From Nothopassalora personata (Eukaryota > Ascomycota > Dothideomycetes > Mycosphaerellales > Mycosphaerellaceae), in contig CM066291.1 of assembly GCA_033816765.1 (NCBI GenBank), positions 1,612,001 through 1,676,000 of the forward strand: DNA of 64,000 nucleotides, in the 5' to 3' direction. The notes under the pieces are model-generated. The model was not told the origin of the DNA. It ran no database searches and was given only the letters and a program-made list of their open reading frames with translations. Made by a program: the position numbers and the translations under genes. Positions 28,736-43,100 of this stretch are shown here, one piece after another (positions within the stretch are counted from its first letter, which is position 1; each line of letters begins with the position of its first letter).

Positions 28736-31700
28736 GGTTATAAGCCCGGGTTTGTGCAGGAGTAAGAGCAACCTATATTAGTATAGGTTACTTGTATCCC
28801 TTGCTATTATAGCAGAAAACATCTAGGAAGCAGAAGTCTACCCTATCTGTCCTATTAAGGAGCTTGGTTTAATACTAAGTAATAGGTAATCTAGAAAAGG
28901 ACTCTATACGGCTTACTATAAGCCAATACCTTAAAGACACTCTATAGATAGAACTGCATCGAGATACTATCAAGAAGGACTTCAAGTAAGTCATTTGGAA
29001 CTCTACTAGGAGAGACAGACCTGTGTCCTAGCTCCGAGACTATACCGCTCTTTCTTTACCCTACTAAGCAGGCCTTAGTATCTACACCTACTATTCTACA
29101 CTAAAAGCCTTAGCAGGACCTAAGCCACTTTGAAGCATATACACCTTGTTTCATTATATTCAATTCATTATAGATTCACACTAAGAGAAAGGAGAAGAGA
29201 AGGGGAACAAAATCCCAATTCTTAGGAGAGACAACTAGAAGAGATAGTTCAACCTTTAAAGATACAAGATAGAGAGCTAGTTAGCATTCTTTACAATTGA
29301 TAACCTGTTAGAAGTGTTATTTAACAACATTAAGGGCAAGAACCTAAGACTCTAGGAAGAGACTAAGATTAAAGAGATCCTTAATATACTAACATAGACA
29401 AAACAAAATGTAGCTTGCAACTTCAGTATCCTAAGTAGGATTATAGAAGAAGATGAATTTGAGCTTAAGGGCTCTTACGAATCTAGAAAAGCTACTAAGA
29501 TATAGGTGTATCTCTAGAACAAGTATAGCTAGGTGTTACTAACCTATACACATAAGCTTACAAAACAGTTTGTAAACTTTAAGATAAGTGAAGAGTTCAC
29601 TATTAGATCTGCATAGGCACACCTAGTGTCTCTTAGAAGGAGGATTGCTAATGTTGACCTAGAGGGCTAGTACTATAGGAAAGCTAATATAAGAATGACC
29701 TAGCTTTTAAGCTTACTGCCACCTAACTACTATATAGCTAGGGATACTATTATGGCTTAGCTAAAGATAGATTATAAAAGGACTTTAAAGATCCTTAAGG
29801 CTCAAGAGGCTAGATTGAATCCCTCTAAGGCTAAGTATAGTATGGTAGCTACCTAGGTTAGGCCCTTAGGTTAGGCAAGATCACTTTCCTGCCTTCTCTA
29901 TAAGAAGGACCATCTTATTAAGGACTGCCCTAGTCTCTCTAAGGTAAAGAAGGTCCTTAGATTACTATCCTCCTAGAATGTAACACATATTAAGAAGAGA
30001 AGATCTCTACTACTATCTTCAAGAAGAACAGTAAGAGAGAAGTCCTCTATAGAGGAACTTAAGAGAATGGTAAAGAAACTCAGCTCTAACATGCTATTAC
30101 TCTAGAAAAACTAGGCCTAGTCTCCTTCCTCTAAAACAAGGAAGACTAGGAAAGGTTTCTCTGCCCAAGAGCTACCTAACTTATGCAACTTATCCTAGAA
30201 GACAATGTCTAATAATAATAAGTATAATAAAGTGGCTCACTTAACTATAGAAGTCTAAGGCAAGTTCCCCTTATTAGAGTAGTTACTTAATTCTTATGCT
30301 TCATCCTATATAACTAACTAGAGCTGCCTCTTTAGATCTATAACTCCCTTAATAAAGAAGAAATAGATCAAAGTGGGAGGTGGGCATTTATTAGCTACTT
30401 ATATTAGGACTATAGAGATAAGTAGGAGATCTAGCAGGAAAGTTGTTTTAGAAGATGTTCTGCTTATACCTAAGCTAGGAGTGAACCTAGTTTCTTAGAA
30501 CTAGTTTAGTAAGCAGTTTAGTGTCTAACCTCCTTTATTTTCTCTTATATCCCCCTCTAGCTAAACTGTTGTCTAGACAAGGCTTATTAGGGGGGTTCTA
30601 TTCATTAATGAGATTTCTCCTCTACTATAAGAAAGGGCACATTACTTATTATGTGCACCACTAATAGAGAATGCCTTTATAACTGCTAAATTAGAGACTA
30701 ACCTAAAACAGTGGGAGCTTTAGTATAGAAGATTTGCACACTTTAGGAAGAACTTGCTCTAGAATCTTTATAAGGTAATAGACTTAAAAGAACCTATTCC
30801 TATTCCTAGGGATGGCTTCTACTAGTGTAGAGTGTATTTAATAGCAAAGATAAAGAAGTACAAAGGTAAAGTTACTAAGAGAAGACCTAAAAGACTTGCC
30901 CTTATATCTATTAACATATGTGGTCTACTGCTAACATTAAGGCTAGGGTTTAAATACTAGCTTAAGATTATTAACAACTTCTCTAGAAAGAAGTGGACCT
31001 ATCCTCTTAAGAAAAGAGAAGATGCTCTAGTTGCTCTCTAGAACTAGAAGATCAAGGCAGAGAGAAAATCATTAGTACAGTTAAAAGCAGTTAGGCTTAA
31101 CAATGTAAGGGAACTTATTGTATTAGTTAAGCAGTGGGAGAAGGATTTAGGAATTGGGCTAGAGCATACTAAGGCATACAACTCGCTCTAAAATAGACTA
31201 GTTGAAAGGTCAATACAAACCTTAGAAGACTCTATAAGGGCAATGCTTAAAGAGGCTAAGATGCTAATTGAATTCTAGCCTAAAGCACTAGAAGCCTAAA
31301 CCTACATAAGGAACAAACTACTAAATAGTCTAGACTATAATAGGTTTAAGGTTTCACTAGATAAAGCCTTTAATAGTATTAAGCCAACTATTAACCATTT
31401 AAAGGTTTAGGGATGTAAAGCTATTGTCTACATAGACATAAGATCCTAGCCTTAATAGGTAAGAAGTAATAAACTAATAAATAGAGGCAAAGAACAGTGT
31501 TTATTAGATACGTTGAAAACACAGCTAAGGCCTAGCTCTTTTAGGAACTAGACATAAAAGCTGTTAAACAACACACACATGTAGACTTCTTTAAGGACTA
31601 ACCTAGAGGTAATATAGATCTCAATGTTATAAAATTGAATCTATCAAGCAATACACCAGCTAGGAGACCCTTAGGAAGGCTAAGGAAGGACATATCCTTA

Positions 31701-33824
31701 GAGCAACCTGTTCACCATTTAATTATTCAGAGCCTAGTAATAGCCTAACTAAGAAAGCTGTTTATGCAACTTCCCTAGCCTCTAAAGAATGTAGGGGAAT
31801 TTCAGAAAATTGATAAGCCAATTAAGATAAGCTTACTAGATCCCTAGGAAAAGGATGTCACTAGGATACAAGTAACTACTCTTAGATCATCCCTTAGTAA
31901 GAGGAGGGCTAACTATAATGTTAAGGGCTATAAATGGAAATAGAAAGCCCTAAGATCTATAGTCCCTATACCTAAACTAGCTACTAAAGTAGGAGAAGCA
32001 ATAGACCTCTTAGAGAACCTTACTACTTACTACTAAGCTTTCTTTACAGCTATACAATTAGTAGATGATTCAGTACTATAGGATAGTGAATTCCTAGAAG
32101 AAGTTAAGGAGATAGCCTTTGCAGCAACTGTAGAAGTCATTATATATAAGTAAGAGATCCCAATTCTAAAGTCCTATAAGGATGCTGTAAATAACAAGAA
32201 ATAGGGACACCTTTAGAAGGAAGTAATCTAGAAGGAGCTAGATGCTCTATAGAGTAACAATACCTAGGAGAATGCTGTTCCACTAAAAGGAGCAAACTTA
32301 GTTACGTTAAGATAGGTCTTTAATGTTAAAAGAAGCATTAGTGGAGCTATTGAAAAGTTCAAGGCTAGGCTAGTTGTAAGGGGCTTTTTATAGAAGTTTA
32401 GTGTTAACTTTATAGAGACATTTGCGCCTATAGTTAGACAGGACACCCTTAGGGTGTTTATAGCTATTATATACAAGAAGGATCTCTATCTTCACTAAGT
32501 AGATGTAAACAATGCGTTTATAGAAAGTACCCTCTATAAAGACATCTTTATGTTACTACCACTAGGAGTTAAGCTTCTACTAAACATAGTGTTTAAGATC
32601 CTTAAAAGCTTGTATAGACTTAAGCAAGTAGCTAGAGATTGGAATCAACTCTATATATTAAAGCTTAGAGAGATTAGATTCACACAGTTAGAGGTAGATC
32701 TATGCCTACTTATCTATAAGGAAAAAGAGATTATAATTCTCACACATATAGATAACATTCTAATTGCTGCACTAAAGTTAATAGATGTTCTCTAGTTCAA
32801 AAGAGAACTTAGTAAAGTCTTTAAGATTAAAGATCTTAGTAAACCTAAAAAGATCCTTAGCATAAGAGTTATAAGGGACAGGAGGAGGGGAATCCTAAAA
32901 CTTAACTAGGGACACTTTATTAGGGACAACCTTACTAAGATAGGGATAAACTATAAGAAGGCAGCACCTACACACTTACCTATAGACAGCTATAAGGCTC
33001 TTAAACCTTTAAGCCACATAGATAAGAGGTGTAACAAGGTAGAGTACTAGAGTATTAATAGTACATAGATGTAGCTAGCAACAATTACAAGGCTAGACAT
33101 TGCTTTTGCCCTAGGAAGGATGAGCTTATTTATAAGTGACCCATCCACCTACTACATAAAGGCTTTAAAGAAGATTATAAGATATCTAAGGTTATATCCT
33201 AATCTTAGCCTTGTCTTCTCTAGGCATAGAGAAGGATGCCTAGTTAGATACTATAACTCTAATTATGCAATAGACAAAGCAGACAGAGTCTCTATCCTTA
33301 GGTATATCTTCTTCCTCTATAGGGCACTAGTCTCCTAGATGAGTAAGAAGCAAAAGTCTGTAGTAACATCTATAATAGAAGCTAAATACATAGCTATAAA
33401 TGCATATGTAAAGCAATCCCAATTCCTAGCTTTACTGCTAAGGGAGATGGACTGTCTAGAGTTAGTAGGAGACTGTTCCTATTAACTAAGGATCACTAGA
33501 AACCAGGAGACTGTATTAAGCTTAAGACTAGTCCAATTAAGAGGTAACAACTAAGCTGCCCTTACCCTAGTAAAGGATGCACATGTTTATAACAAGTTAA
33601 AGCACATTAACATTGCCTATAATGCTGTTAGGAAACTTTAGTAGAGAAGGCTTATTACTGTTAAGTATACCCTAACATCTAAGATAGTTGTAGATAGGTT
33701 TATAAAGCTAAAGACTAGTCCACACTTCTAGAGGTTTATAAGCTAGCTTAACCTGTTATAGAGGTCTAAATACTACTAATAGGAGAAGAGCAGACTGTGA
33801 CCTCCTATATAAGATAAGTAGGAG

Positions 33825-34071
33825 TGTTAAGATGTAGCATCTTAGGGGGAGCTAATAGTTAGGTTGTGATCTAATAGCCTAAGGCATCCACGATAACTTA
33901 GCTTATCGGAAGACACCTTCTCTCCCCTTTAGCTTAGATAGACATCTAACACAATTAACACATTGGTTCCTAATATATTGCTGCATGCCCTGTGGCTATT
34001 AGCTAGTTAAAGATTAATCTCTTACTCCACTCCGCTGCTAACTACGTATCCTGTTAGGTCTTAACTTAACA
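33825..34071 (+). repeat. 3' LTR of the Copia element
   Basis: 247 bp, starts TGTTAAG and ends CTTAACA. It differs from the 5' LTR mainly at C/T and G/A positions in CA/TG context, in both directions, so each LTR was mutated separately after insertion. Confidence 0.9.
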
Positions 34072-34076
34072 TAGTC

Positions 34077-37000
34077 CTTACTAAGTTCTTTTAGTCGCTT
34101 CCTCCGAGCATGCAGCTCTTCTAAACTAAGGTCTCGAGCCTAGAGTTAACGCGCACGTATAGTAAGGAGGTCCTTAGTCGTCCTTACCGATCCTTATTAA
34201 TAATTTGCCTACGTCGGGTACTTAACCTTAATTAGTAGAATAGTACAATAGCTATATAGGACCTAAGCTAGCGTTATTCTAGTAGTACGATAGGTCGTAG
34301 TCCTATTAGCCTATAACATAGCGGGTACCTATTACTCCTATCCGCGGTATATGTTCCTTATAAGCTTTACTAACGCTATAAGAATCGGACGGTATCTAAC
34401 CTCGACCGGAGCATTAGATTACGGATAGTACGGTAATATTTGGATCCTTCGAACACTAAGTCCTACGAGTAACCGCTTAACCTTAGCCGCATAAACCGTA
34501 GCGTTATTAAGCATAATCTTAGTATAGTAGCCGTACCTATAGAAGACATCCTTATATAGAAACTTAGTAACCGTCTTAGAGCTAGGAGGTGCCCTCGTTA
34601 CTCTAGCCTCGATCTAGTTGCTAAGTGCTTCGCGCGTAACTAGGAGGTATCTATTTTTATGCACCTAGACGGGGTCCGAGTACTACTTCTTACTAATAAC
34701 CTAAGGGCTCGATAAGTGAAGCTTACTAGCGCGCTAGTTACCTTCGCGAAACCTATAGGGAGTATAACTTCGAACCTACGTAGAGATATCGGCGAAGCAC
34801 CCGTCCTAGTAATACCGATCGGAAATAAGGTTATACACGACCTTAGCGCTACGGTAACCGTGTCTCTTATAGCATTCTATAACGATCTCCTTCTAAGCCT
34901 TATTATCGTTAATTATAAGTTATAACGGTACTCCTCGGCGCTTCTAGAAGAATAGTCATTAATCCCGAATAAAGAAATTAACGCTCTTCTTTACTAGCCG
35001 CCGGTACTTAGCACGGGTAATACTATCGGGCCGGGTCCTAGTTTCTATAACCTAAGTAAGTTACTAAGCGCTTTTAGAATATTAGTCCCCGAGATGTCGT
35101 GTTTTCTAGATTTTAACTAGATAGGTGTCGACCGGCTCCGGGTACCCGAATAGCTTATTATTAATTATCCGGTCGACTTTGTCTTCGTTAGCTCCTCTAG
35201 GTTCCTAAGGTGTAGAGGGCCTACGAGACAGGGCATCTAGGCTAGTATGCCTAGTCCCCGTAACGTGCTTTACTTCGAACGTAAATAGCCTAATCTATAC
35301 GACCTACCGGGCTATTACCGAGTTCGGTAGGTCCGAAGCCGGCCGGTTAAGCTACTATATAAGTGTCTTAGTATTAACCTTAAGGATAAAATTAACGCTA
35401 GTAATATATCTCTAGATCTTCTTAAGCCCCTTAAGGACCCTAAGGCATTCTTACTTACTAGCATTATATTTAGATTCTAACGCGTTCTAGATTCTACTCT
35501 TATACCGCACCGGGTAACGCCGTCGGGTGCTGTCTATTAATTCTTAAGAAACGATACATCCCTATCTAGTACCGCTAGCATTAACTAAGATAAAGATAGA
35601 CCTAGCACTAGGTAAGTAGTAGAGGGTAACTAAGGCTAGAGCCTACATAAGATATCTAGTAACCTCTTCTTTCGAGAACTGCTTATTTTCTATCTAGGTG
35701 AACTCGGCGTCCTTCTTTAGTAGCTTATACATTAGTCGAGCGATAATAACGAACTAGGGGATCTATATTCGGAAGTATATATATAGCCCTATATAGGTAC
35801 GGACCTCCTTAATATAGGTAGGCGTAGGCTAATCTAGGATCTTAGCTATAACCTTTAGGTTAGGATAGCGACTATCCGGGCTAGTAACGTACCTAACAAT
35901 CTTAAGCTTTTCGTATAACTATTAGGATTTGCCTCTAGTAACTACCGTACTAGCTCTTTCTAAGTTAGTAAGAACTAGATCTAGGGAAACAATGTGCTTA
36001 ACGACCTATTTCCTTAACCTAGACTCTACTTCTACATTTATATAGTCCTTAGTTAGTCCCTTAATACCGATGTTATCGAGAAACGGCTTCGCTCGATACG
36101 AGATATAATTAAGTAGAATCTTTATTACCGAACGTACGAACTAAGCAACTAAATTAGTAGCTCCTTAAGGTAGAGTCGTGTTACGTACTAGGCTAAGAGG
36201 GGTTATAAAGGCTGTTAAGTCCCGGTAGGACTTATCTAAAGTAATCTAATTATAACCTAAAAACAGGTCTATAAGTAAAGCGACTCGGTACCCGGTAAAA
36301 TCCTCTAAGAAGCTATCCGTGTCCGGCGGAATGTTAGTATCGCGTATAGTAACCTTATTTAGGAGCATAGCTAAATTAATTAACCGATATAGTATATCGC
36401 TTCTAGAGGTATTAACCTTCTTTACGACCAGGAACTAGCTATTAGAATATGCCCCTTATAAGTATTCTAGGATGTTATTCTTAATCCGGGCTCTAATTAT
36501 ACGCTTAACAATTGCCCTAAGACTTAGGTACAACCGGATAGGGCGTACCTACTATAGTCTATAAGGGACCGTGTTAATCTTCTAAGGTAGTATAACGTCG
36601 TGCCTAATTTACCTTATATAACTAAAATCCTAAGCGAGGACTGCCTCCCGGTTGTAGAGCATCTTATCGAATAAGGCCCTTTCTATTAGTAATAGCTTAA
36701 TACTAACCTTAATTAAGGTAAGCCGTTCTAGAGTAATCCGGCTACCTCGCTTAATACTTAAGAATTTCTTAGTTAAGTACTTCCTATTAAATGGACCTTG
36801 TCCTTTAGGCATCTTAGACTCTAGGTATAGTACCCTACGCTTCTATTCTATATCTCCCTTAACTCGTGATTGTAGGCGCTCGTGAACGCTCGCGTCTACT
36901 AGCTTCTTCTTATCCGCCTTACGCTTATATATCGTAAAGACCTGCGGTATCCTAATGTTAGCGCTATATGTTAGCCTACTTATTACTTCTATGCCTAAGT

Positions 37001-37339
37001 ATTTAATGTAGATTACCTTAAGATCTCGGAGGGCTAATCCCCTTAAACTAAATAAACGTTAGTAATAGAATCTCCCTTAAACGCGCCTATTCCAATTTCT
37101 ATAACTCGTTCCTTTGTTCTAGCACTCCTAAGCAATCCTAATAAGTGAGCTAAATGGTTACTAGGCGTTAGAGCCTTACTAGGTTCCTATAGATACGTCG
37201 TGCCTTCCTATAGATGCGTCGTGCCTTCCTATAGATGCGTCGTACCTTCCTATAGATGCGTCGTGCCTTCCTATAGATGCGTCGTGCTTTCCTATAGATG
37301 CGTCGTGTCGTAGTCGTACCCGTTTTCCTTACTATAGCT
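34077..37339 (-). mobile_element. Ty3/Gypsy pol module of U2, most complete copy
   Basis: Read on the minus strand from 37339. After the 21-bp repeat array a broken frame codes a linker (about 37040-36810, one 60-codon piece with YNREAVLA), then reverse transcriptase (about 36640-35700; PFLDNIG at 36085-36068 stands at the position of the YxDD box; YFRI and LLKKDAEFT follow), RNase H (about 35540-35200, ending near the LSRR equivalent) and integrase (about 34950-34200). Stops are TAG/TAA. No protease or gag that I can recognise lies before 36810, and no LTR flanks the module; instead it begins at a 26-bp palindrome. The last part continues at 28488 beyond the Copia element. Integrase is followed by an acidic tail, not a chromodomain. 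Confidence 0.85.
37186..37311. repeat. 21-bp tandem repeat, 6 copies
   Basis: Six consecutive copies of a 21-bp unit beginning cctatagatgcgtcgtg. The last is diverged at its end; single changes such as gatacg/gatgcg and gtacc/gtgcc are RIP-type. Found only here in the window, because U1 and U3 lack this end of the Gypsy module. Confidence 0.95.
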
Positions 37340-37365
37340 ATTTACCGGTCCCGGGACCGGTAAAT
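37340..37365. repeat. 26-bp palindrome, copy 5
   Basis: Perfect copy, placed between the head-to-head units U2 and U3. Confidence 0.9.
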
Positions 37366-37514
37366 TAAAGTCCGAGGTTTCTCCGAGATAGTACGAGAAC
37401 CTTACTAATTTTATTAAATCTAGCTTTAGCAAATCGGTAGGTTAAGCGCCGTAACTTAACCTACCCTTCTATTTCCCGACGCTTTTAATGGTTCTTAAAG
37501 GCTCTTGTACCTAT
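37366..37514. other. Spacer between the head-to-head units
   Basis: 149 bp of RIP-type sequence with no match elsewhere in the window that I could find. U3 homology to the Gypsy module starts at about 37515. Confidence 0.5.
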
Positions 37515-40148
37515 CCGAGCTAACTAAGGACTATAGGAATGCCGAAGTAGAGCCTAGGCTAAGGAGATGGGTCGTTAAGCACATCGTCTCCCTAGATCTA
37601 GTTCTTACTAACCTAGAAAGAGCTAGTACGGTAGTTACTAGAGGCAAATCCTAATAGTTATATAAAAAGCTTAAGATTATTAGGTACGTTACTAGCCCGG
37701 ATAGTCGCTATCCTAACCTAAAGGTTATAGCTAAGATCCTAGATTAGCCTACGCCTACCTATATTAAGGAGGTCCGTACCTATGTAGGGCTATGTATGTA
37801 CTTCCGGATATAGATTCCCTAGTTCGTTATTATCGCTCGACTAATGTACAAGCTACTAAAGAAGGACGCCGAGTTCACCTAGATGGAAAATAAGCAGTTC
37901 TCGAAAGAAGAGGTTACTAGATATCTTATGTAGGCTCTAGTCTTAGTTACCCTCTACTACTTACCTAGTGCTAGGTCTATCTTTATCTTAGTTAATGCTA
38001 GCGGTACTAGATAGGGATGTATCGTTTCTTAAGAATTAATAGACAGCACCCGACGGCGTTACCCGGTGCGGTATAAGAGTAGAATCTAGAACGCGTTAGA
38101 ATCTAAATATAATGCTAGTAAGTAAGAATGCCTTAGGGTCCTTAAGGGGCTTAAGAAGATCTAGAGATATATTACTAGCGTTAATTTTATCCTTAAGGTT
38201 AATACTAAGACACTTATATAGTAGCTTAACCGGCCGGCTTCGGACCTACCGAACTCGGTAATAGCCCGGTAGGTCGTATAGATTAGGTTATTTACGTTCG
38301 AAGTAAAGCACGTTACGGGGACTAGGCATACTAGCCTAGATACCCTGTCTCGTAGGCCCTCTATACCTTAGGAACCTAGGGAAGCTAACGAAGACGAAGT
38401 TGACCGGATAATTAATAATAAGCTATTCGGGTACCCGGAGCCGGTCGATACCTATCTAGTTAAAATCTAGAAAACACGACATCTCGGAGACTAATACTCT
38501 AAAAGCTCTTAGTAGCTTACTTAGGTTATAGAAACTAGGACCCGGCCCGATAGTATTACCCGTACTAAGTACCGGCGGCTAGTAAAGAAGAGCGTTAACT
38601 TCTTTATCCGGGATTAGTTACTATTCTTCTAGAAGCGCTAAGGAGCGCCGTTATAACTTGTAATTAACGATAATAAGGCTTAGAAGGAGATCGTTATAGA
38701 ATGCTATAAGAGACACGGTTACCGTAGCGCTAAGGTTGTATATAACCTTATTTCTAATTAGTATTACTAGGACGGGTACTTCGCTAATGTCTCTACGTAG
38801 GTTCGAAGTTATACTCCTTATAGGTTTCGCGAAGGTAACTAGCGCGCTAGTAAGCTTCACTTATCGACCCCTTAGGTTATTAGTAAGAAGTAGTACTCGG
38901 ACCCCGTCTAGGTGCATAAAAATAGATACCTCCTAGTTACGCGCGAAGCACTTAGTAACTAGATCGAGGCTAGAGTAACGAGGGCACCTCCCGACTCCAA
39001 GACGGTTACTAAGTTTCTATACGAAGATATCTTCTATAGGTACGGCTACTATGCTGAAATTGTGCTTAATAACGCTACGGTTTATGCGGCTAAGGTTAAG
39101 CGGTTACTCGTAGGGCTTAGTATTCGAAGGATCCGAATATTACCGTACTATCCGTAATCTAATGCTCCGGTCGAGGCTAGACACCGTCCGATTCTTATAG
39201 CGTTAGTAAAGCTTATAAGGAACATATACCGCGGATAGAAGCAATAGGTACCCGCTATAGTATAGGCTAATAGGACTACGACCTGTCGTACTACTAGAAT
39301 AACGCTAGCTTAGGTCCTATATAGCTATCGCACGATTCTGCTAATTGAGGTTAAGTACCCGACGTAGGCAAATTATTAATAGGGATCGGTAAGAACGACT
39401 AAGGACCTACTTACTATACGTGCGCGTTAACTCTAGGCTCGAGACCTTAGTTTAGAAGAGCTACATGCTCGAAGGAAGCGACTAAGAGAACTTAGTAAGG
39501 ACTACTTTAATTCTTACCGGAATGTTAACTCTATTAGTTTCTAGAAGGGCGACCTTGTTATAAGATTCGATAAGCTATATAAGGATAACTTCTTACGTAA
39601 GATCGGTTACCGATAGTAAGGTCTATATCGGGTGTCTAGTGTCTTTAGGGAATTTAGTACCTATATTCTTAAGGAACTTAATAGCACGCTAATAAAGGGT
39701 GCTTAGGCACGGGAAAACCTTAAGCTAGTTCTAGAGCTTCGCCCGGATAATATAGGAGTACTAAACTTGGATAATGGGACCGATCTCGTAATAGGGGAGG
39801 GAGAAGTTGCTAATAGCGTCGTTAATAGCGAAGATAGTAGTAATTTAAACGAGATCGAGCCTATCGCCGGCGAAGACGTGCTACCTATAGGAGTTAAAGA
39901 AAGGGGATCGTATCCTAAACCGGAATCTAAGAAGCTATTGGTTAGGCCTTATAACCTTTCTATAGCCGAAATTTTATAGTTTAGTAGGATCGAGGCTAAG
40001 AACTAATTAGTTAGAAATAGCGTACGGAGTTCACTTCCCTTAGGTATGTATTACGTATGCCCTTTAGTTTACTAAGCCGATTCGGTTATCTAGACTTTAC
40101 TTTATAGGGTGTTCTTACCTTAGTTAGACCTTAGTTAGTAGAAGTTAC
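37515..40148 (+). mobile_element. Ty3/Gypsy pol module of U3, 5'-truncated
   Basis: Reverse complement of 36060-34077 plus 28488-27840, and collinear with 362-2241 from 38268. It starts inside the reverse transcriptase, just after the FLDN box, and carries RNase H (about 38040-38370), integrase (about 38620-39320) and the acidic tail, where a 70-codon piece (39767-39979) happens to stay open. Broken by TAG/TAA only. TAG stands at both glutamine and tryptophan positions of the conserved blocks, as RIP predicts. Compared with U1 it differs by scattered transitions. Confidence 0.82.
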
Positions 40149-40174
40149 ATTTACCGGTCCCGGGACCGGTAAAT
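40149..40174. repeat. 26-bp palindrome, copy 6
   Basis: Perfect copy between Gypsy module and E2 in U3. Confidence 0.9.
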
Positions 40175-43100
40175 CGTATTACGTAATAGCGTAGTATGCC
40201 CCTACCGAATGCTTACCTAGGTAGTTACTAGTACTAGTTTTCGGTTATATGTAGGGTTATCGGACCTTTAGTATAACCTTAATAGTACTACTCTTACTAC
40301 TTATAAGACCGGTCTCGGCGCTACTACTTTATAACGGTTATAGGGACATACGCTAAGAGGCATACTTAAGCGTAGCTCTCTACCTACTACTTCCTCTCTT
40401 TTTCTTTAAACACTAACACTATTACTAGAACTACTAACACATCTATCTACTACTATATATATTAGACGGTTCTTTAGCCTCTCTCTTTACGACCTTAACC
40501 TTCTTTAAAGCCCCCTACCCTAATATTAAGCTTTTAAAGCTTACTAACACTCTAGAGTAGCACTACGAGATAGCTAACTCTTACGATCTTACTACTAGCG
40601 AATCCTAGTTATTATAGCTTTAGCTAGTCCTTCGTTACGCCCGGCTAGTTCGAGCATAGCGCTTACTAGCACTATTACTAGGCTTACCCGCCTACCTTAG
40701 ACCTTATTCGAGTCTCTTTGTCTACCGGATAACGTTAAGTGTGTCCTTACTAATATAAATACGCCGAAGTCCGCCGCTAATACTATATTCTAGGAGCTTA
40801 GTCCTTAGAAGCGGGTTAAGGTATTAAAGGACTTCTATAAGGGCTTCGAGAAGTTGTTCGAAGACTACTCCGTCTAGGTTAACCTATTTTTCGAGGAAGT
40901 TAAGAACGGTATAGGCAAGAGCTACTAGGATAAATTCCTTAGTAATAAGAAGCTCGATGTCTTATTTCCTATCGTCGGTAAGATTCGTAAGACCGGTTTA
41001 GAGATTCATAATCGTAAGAAGACTCTTCGAGCTACGCTTACCCGCTACTAGCTATAGTAGATAGATAATAAGATTCTTAATCGACGCGTTATCTCCGAGC
41101 TTTATAGTACTAATAGCGGGGGCCGCTAGTTTACGGCCTTTATTAATAAGTACCTAGACTATAGTACGGCGGTTAGTAGAATTTAGAGGGTATTAATCTA
41201 GCGTATAAGGATCGGCCGTAAGGGCATAGATTGTAAGCAAATTCTAGAGCCTAGTAATCTTACCCGGTACGATAGGGAGGCTAAAGTACGTAGTATTAAT
41301 CCGTAGTCGGCTAAGAGTAGGGAGATTATTAGAAGACACCGCCTAGCCGTCTATAAGGATAGCCTTCTATACTTTATAGAAGGTACTATTACTAAGAAGT
41401 CCGCGTCCCTAGAGGACAGCATAGATTAACCTAGACTATCTAGCTAGTAATAGCCTTAGCTACGTTAGCTACTACCGGGTAGTAAAGGTAAAGGACGTAT
41501 AAAGAGTACTACGCTAACTCTACTAGCCTCTACCTAGCCTATAGTCCTATCGAGAGGCGGTCGTAAGTCGAGTCGACTTAAGTAGCTCCGTATAGGCGAG
41601 AGTATAGGTAAGGGTATAACTGCGCCTACTCGATCCTCGCCTAACCGAACGCTAGACGGCGTACCTATACGCGAAGGCAGTCCGCTAGGTACACCGGTTA
41701 GCACCCTACGATCTACTCCGGCCCTAACTAAGAATAGCAATCCGATACTTACTATATTACCTTCGGCTATAATTAGGGATGTATTAGTCTTTAAGGATTA
41801 GATCCTATAAGAAGACGAGGCCCTCCGGATTAAGCGCGCTAACTGTACCTATAATAAGCGGTACTATAGCATTAAGTTTAGAAACTCGATTAATATAGAT
41901 AGTATTAACTAGCTACCTAAGTACCGGATAGCGGGCCTTAAGATGCTCGAATATGCTATCTCGTAGGTTCTTAAGAGGGATAGTAAGGTTAGCGCTATAA
42001 TGTGCGATTAGTATATTCGAGATTTCTACTATAAGGCCCTCTACTTCGTTACGAATCCCGGTATTACTACTAATACCCTATGTAAGCGCGCGCTTAAGGT
42101 CTAAGACTAGCTCTTTAAAGGCAAGAGTTTTTTAGCTATTAAGGTGAAGAATAGGTCGTGGTTTCGCCCTAATAAGCGTAGTTAGAAGACTATTAACCCG
42201 CTTAGCTACTTCCGCGTTCGAGGCAAAGTCGGCACTACGAGTAGTATCGTTACGTATACTAACTATAACTAGATCCTCGATAAATTCGGCATTAATAAAG
42301 CTAACTAAGCCGATCTTAATAGCACCGGTACCTACATTAATAGTAACATGCTGTACTAGTATAATGACGCTAAACTAGCACCGCGGGTAAAAACAGTTAG
42401 AGAAATAATAAGTCGAGAATTTGACGTGTACCGATAGTACCTACGAGAATTGAATAAGGTTAGTAACGGCGGCGTCTACTAGAATCTATGGTATTCTCTA
42501 AGCTAATAGATCATGCGATAAGACCCCGGGCTATAGCTCTTATAAGTAGCGCTACACCCTTAACACTACACTCGGTTCATCTCCTTCCCTAGGCCTACGA
42601 TTTTTAGCTTTAATAGGGCTCATTAGGGGGGTAACGCGAACACTATAGTGTAGTATGCTAGGGTCGACTTAAACCTCGAAATTAAAAACTACTAGACTAG
42701 TTACCGGCTTAACATACTATACTCTCTTAACTTAGAGGGCACTAGTAGGCCGGAGTTTTTACACGGTTTTCATAAGAAAGGGAATGCTAGAGAGTTTATC
42801 TAGTAGTACTAGATTAACGACTGTATAGAAGACGGCCGATTTAAGCGTTTCTTCTCGGTTAGGGTCTAGAATTACCTAAGTAAGAATAGCATCAGCTGGT
42901 TTAGAGAGGATCTAAGCGCTAGGCAAATGCGGGTAACTACTATAGGCGTCCTAATAAGGAAGGCCGCACATAAGAAGACGCTACGTTAGATTAACCCTTA
43001 CTTTATCGAGATCCGCGACGATAACTATCTTAAACTCTAGAGAAGCTAGAGTATACACTAGGTAATGGACCTCTATCGTAACTTTAAGACGCTAAGTAAG

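Larger units (their letters stand above)
28489..34071 (+). mobile_element. Ty1/Copia retrotransposon, complete, nested in U2, partly RIP-mutated
   Basis: Two 247-bp LTRs (28489-28735, 33825-34071) and a 5-bp target duplication tagtc (28484-28488, 34072-34076) define it. The order of domains in the + frame is that of Copia: gag with a mutated zinc knuckle (about 29890-29935, KKDHLIKDC), protease-like SSYITN near 30300, integrase with its GAG-pre region (about 30720-30840) and core (to about 31300), reverse transcriptase (about 32170-32800, LYRLKQVARDWN) and RNase H (about 33150-33650). In the reverse transcriptase the catalytic pair reads HIDN instead of VDD. Many TAG/TAA stops are present, but CA/TG are clearly more frequent than in the surrounding Gypsy module, so it was mutated less or later. 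Non-functional. Confidence 0.9.

Noticed and set aside
37186..37311. CRISPR-like array
   Set aside because: The 21-bp units are directly adjacent without spacers, in a eukaryotic transposon; it is a simple tandem repeat.
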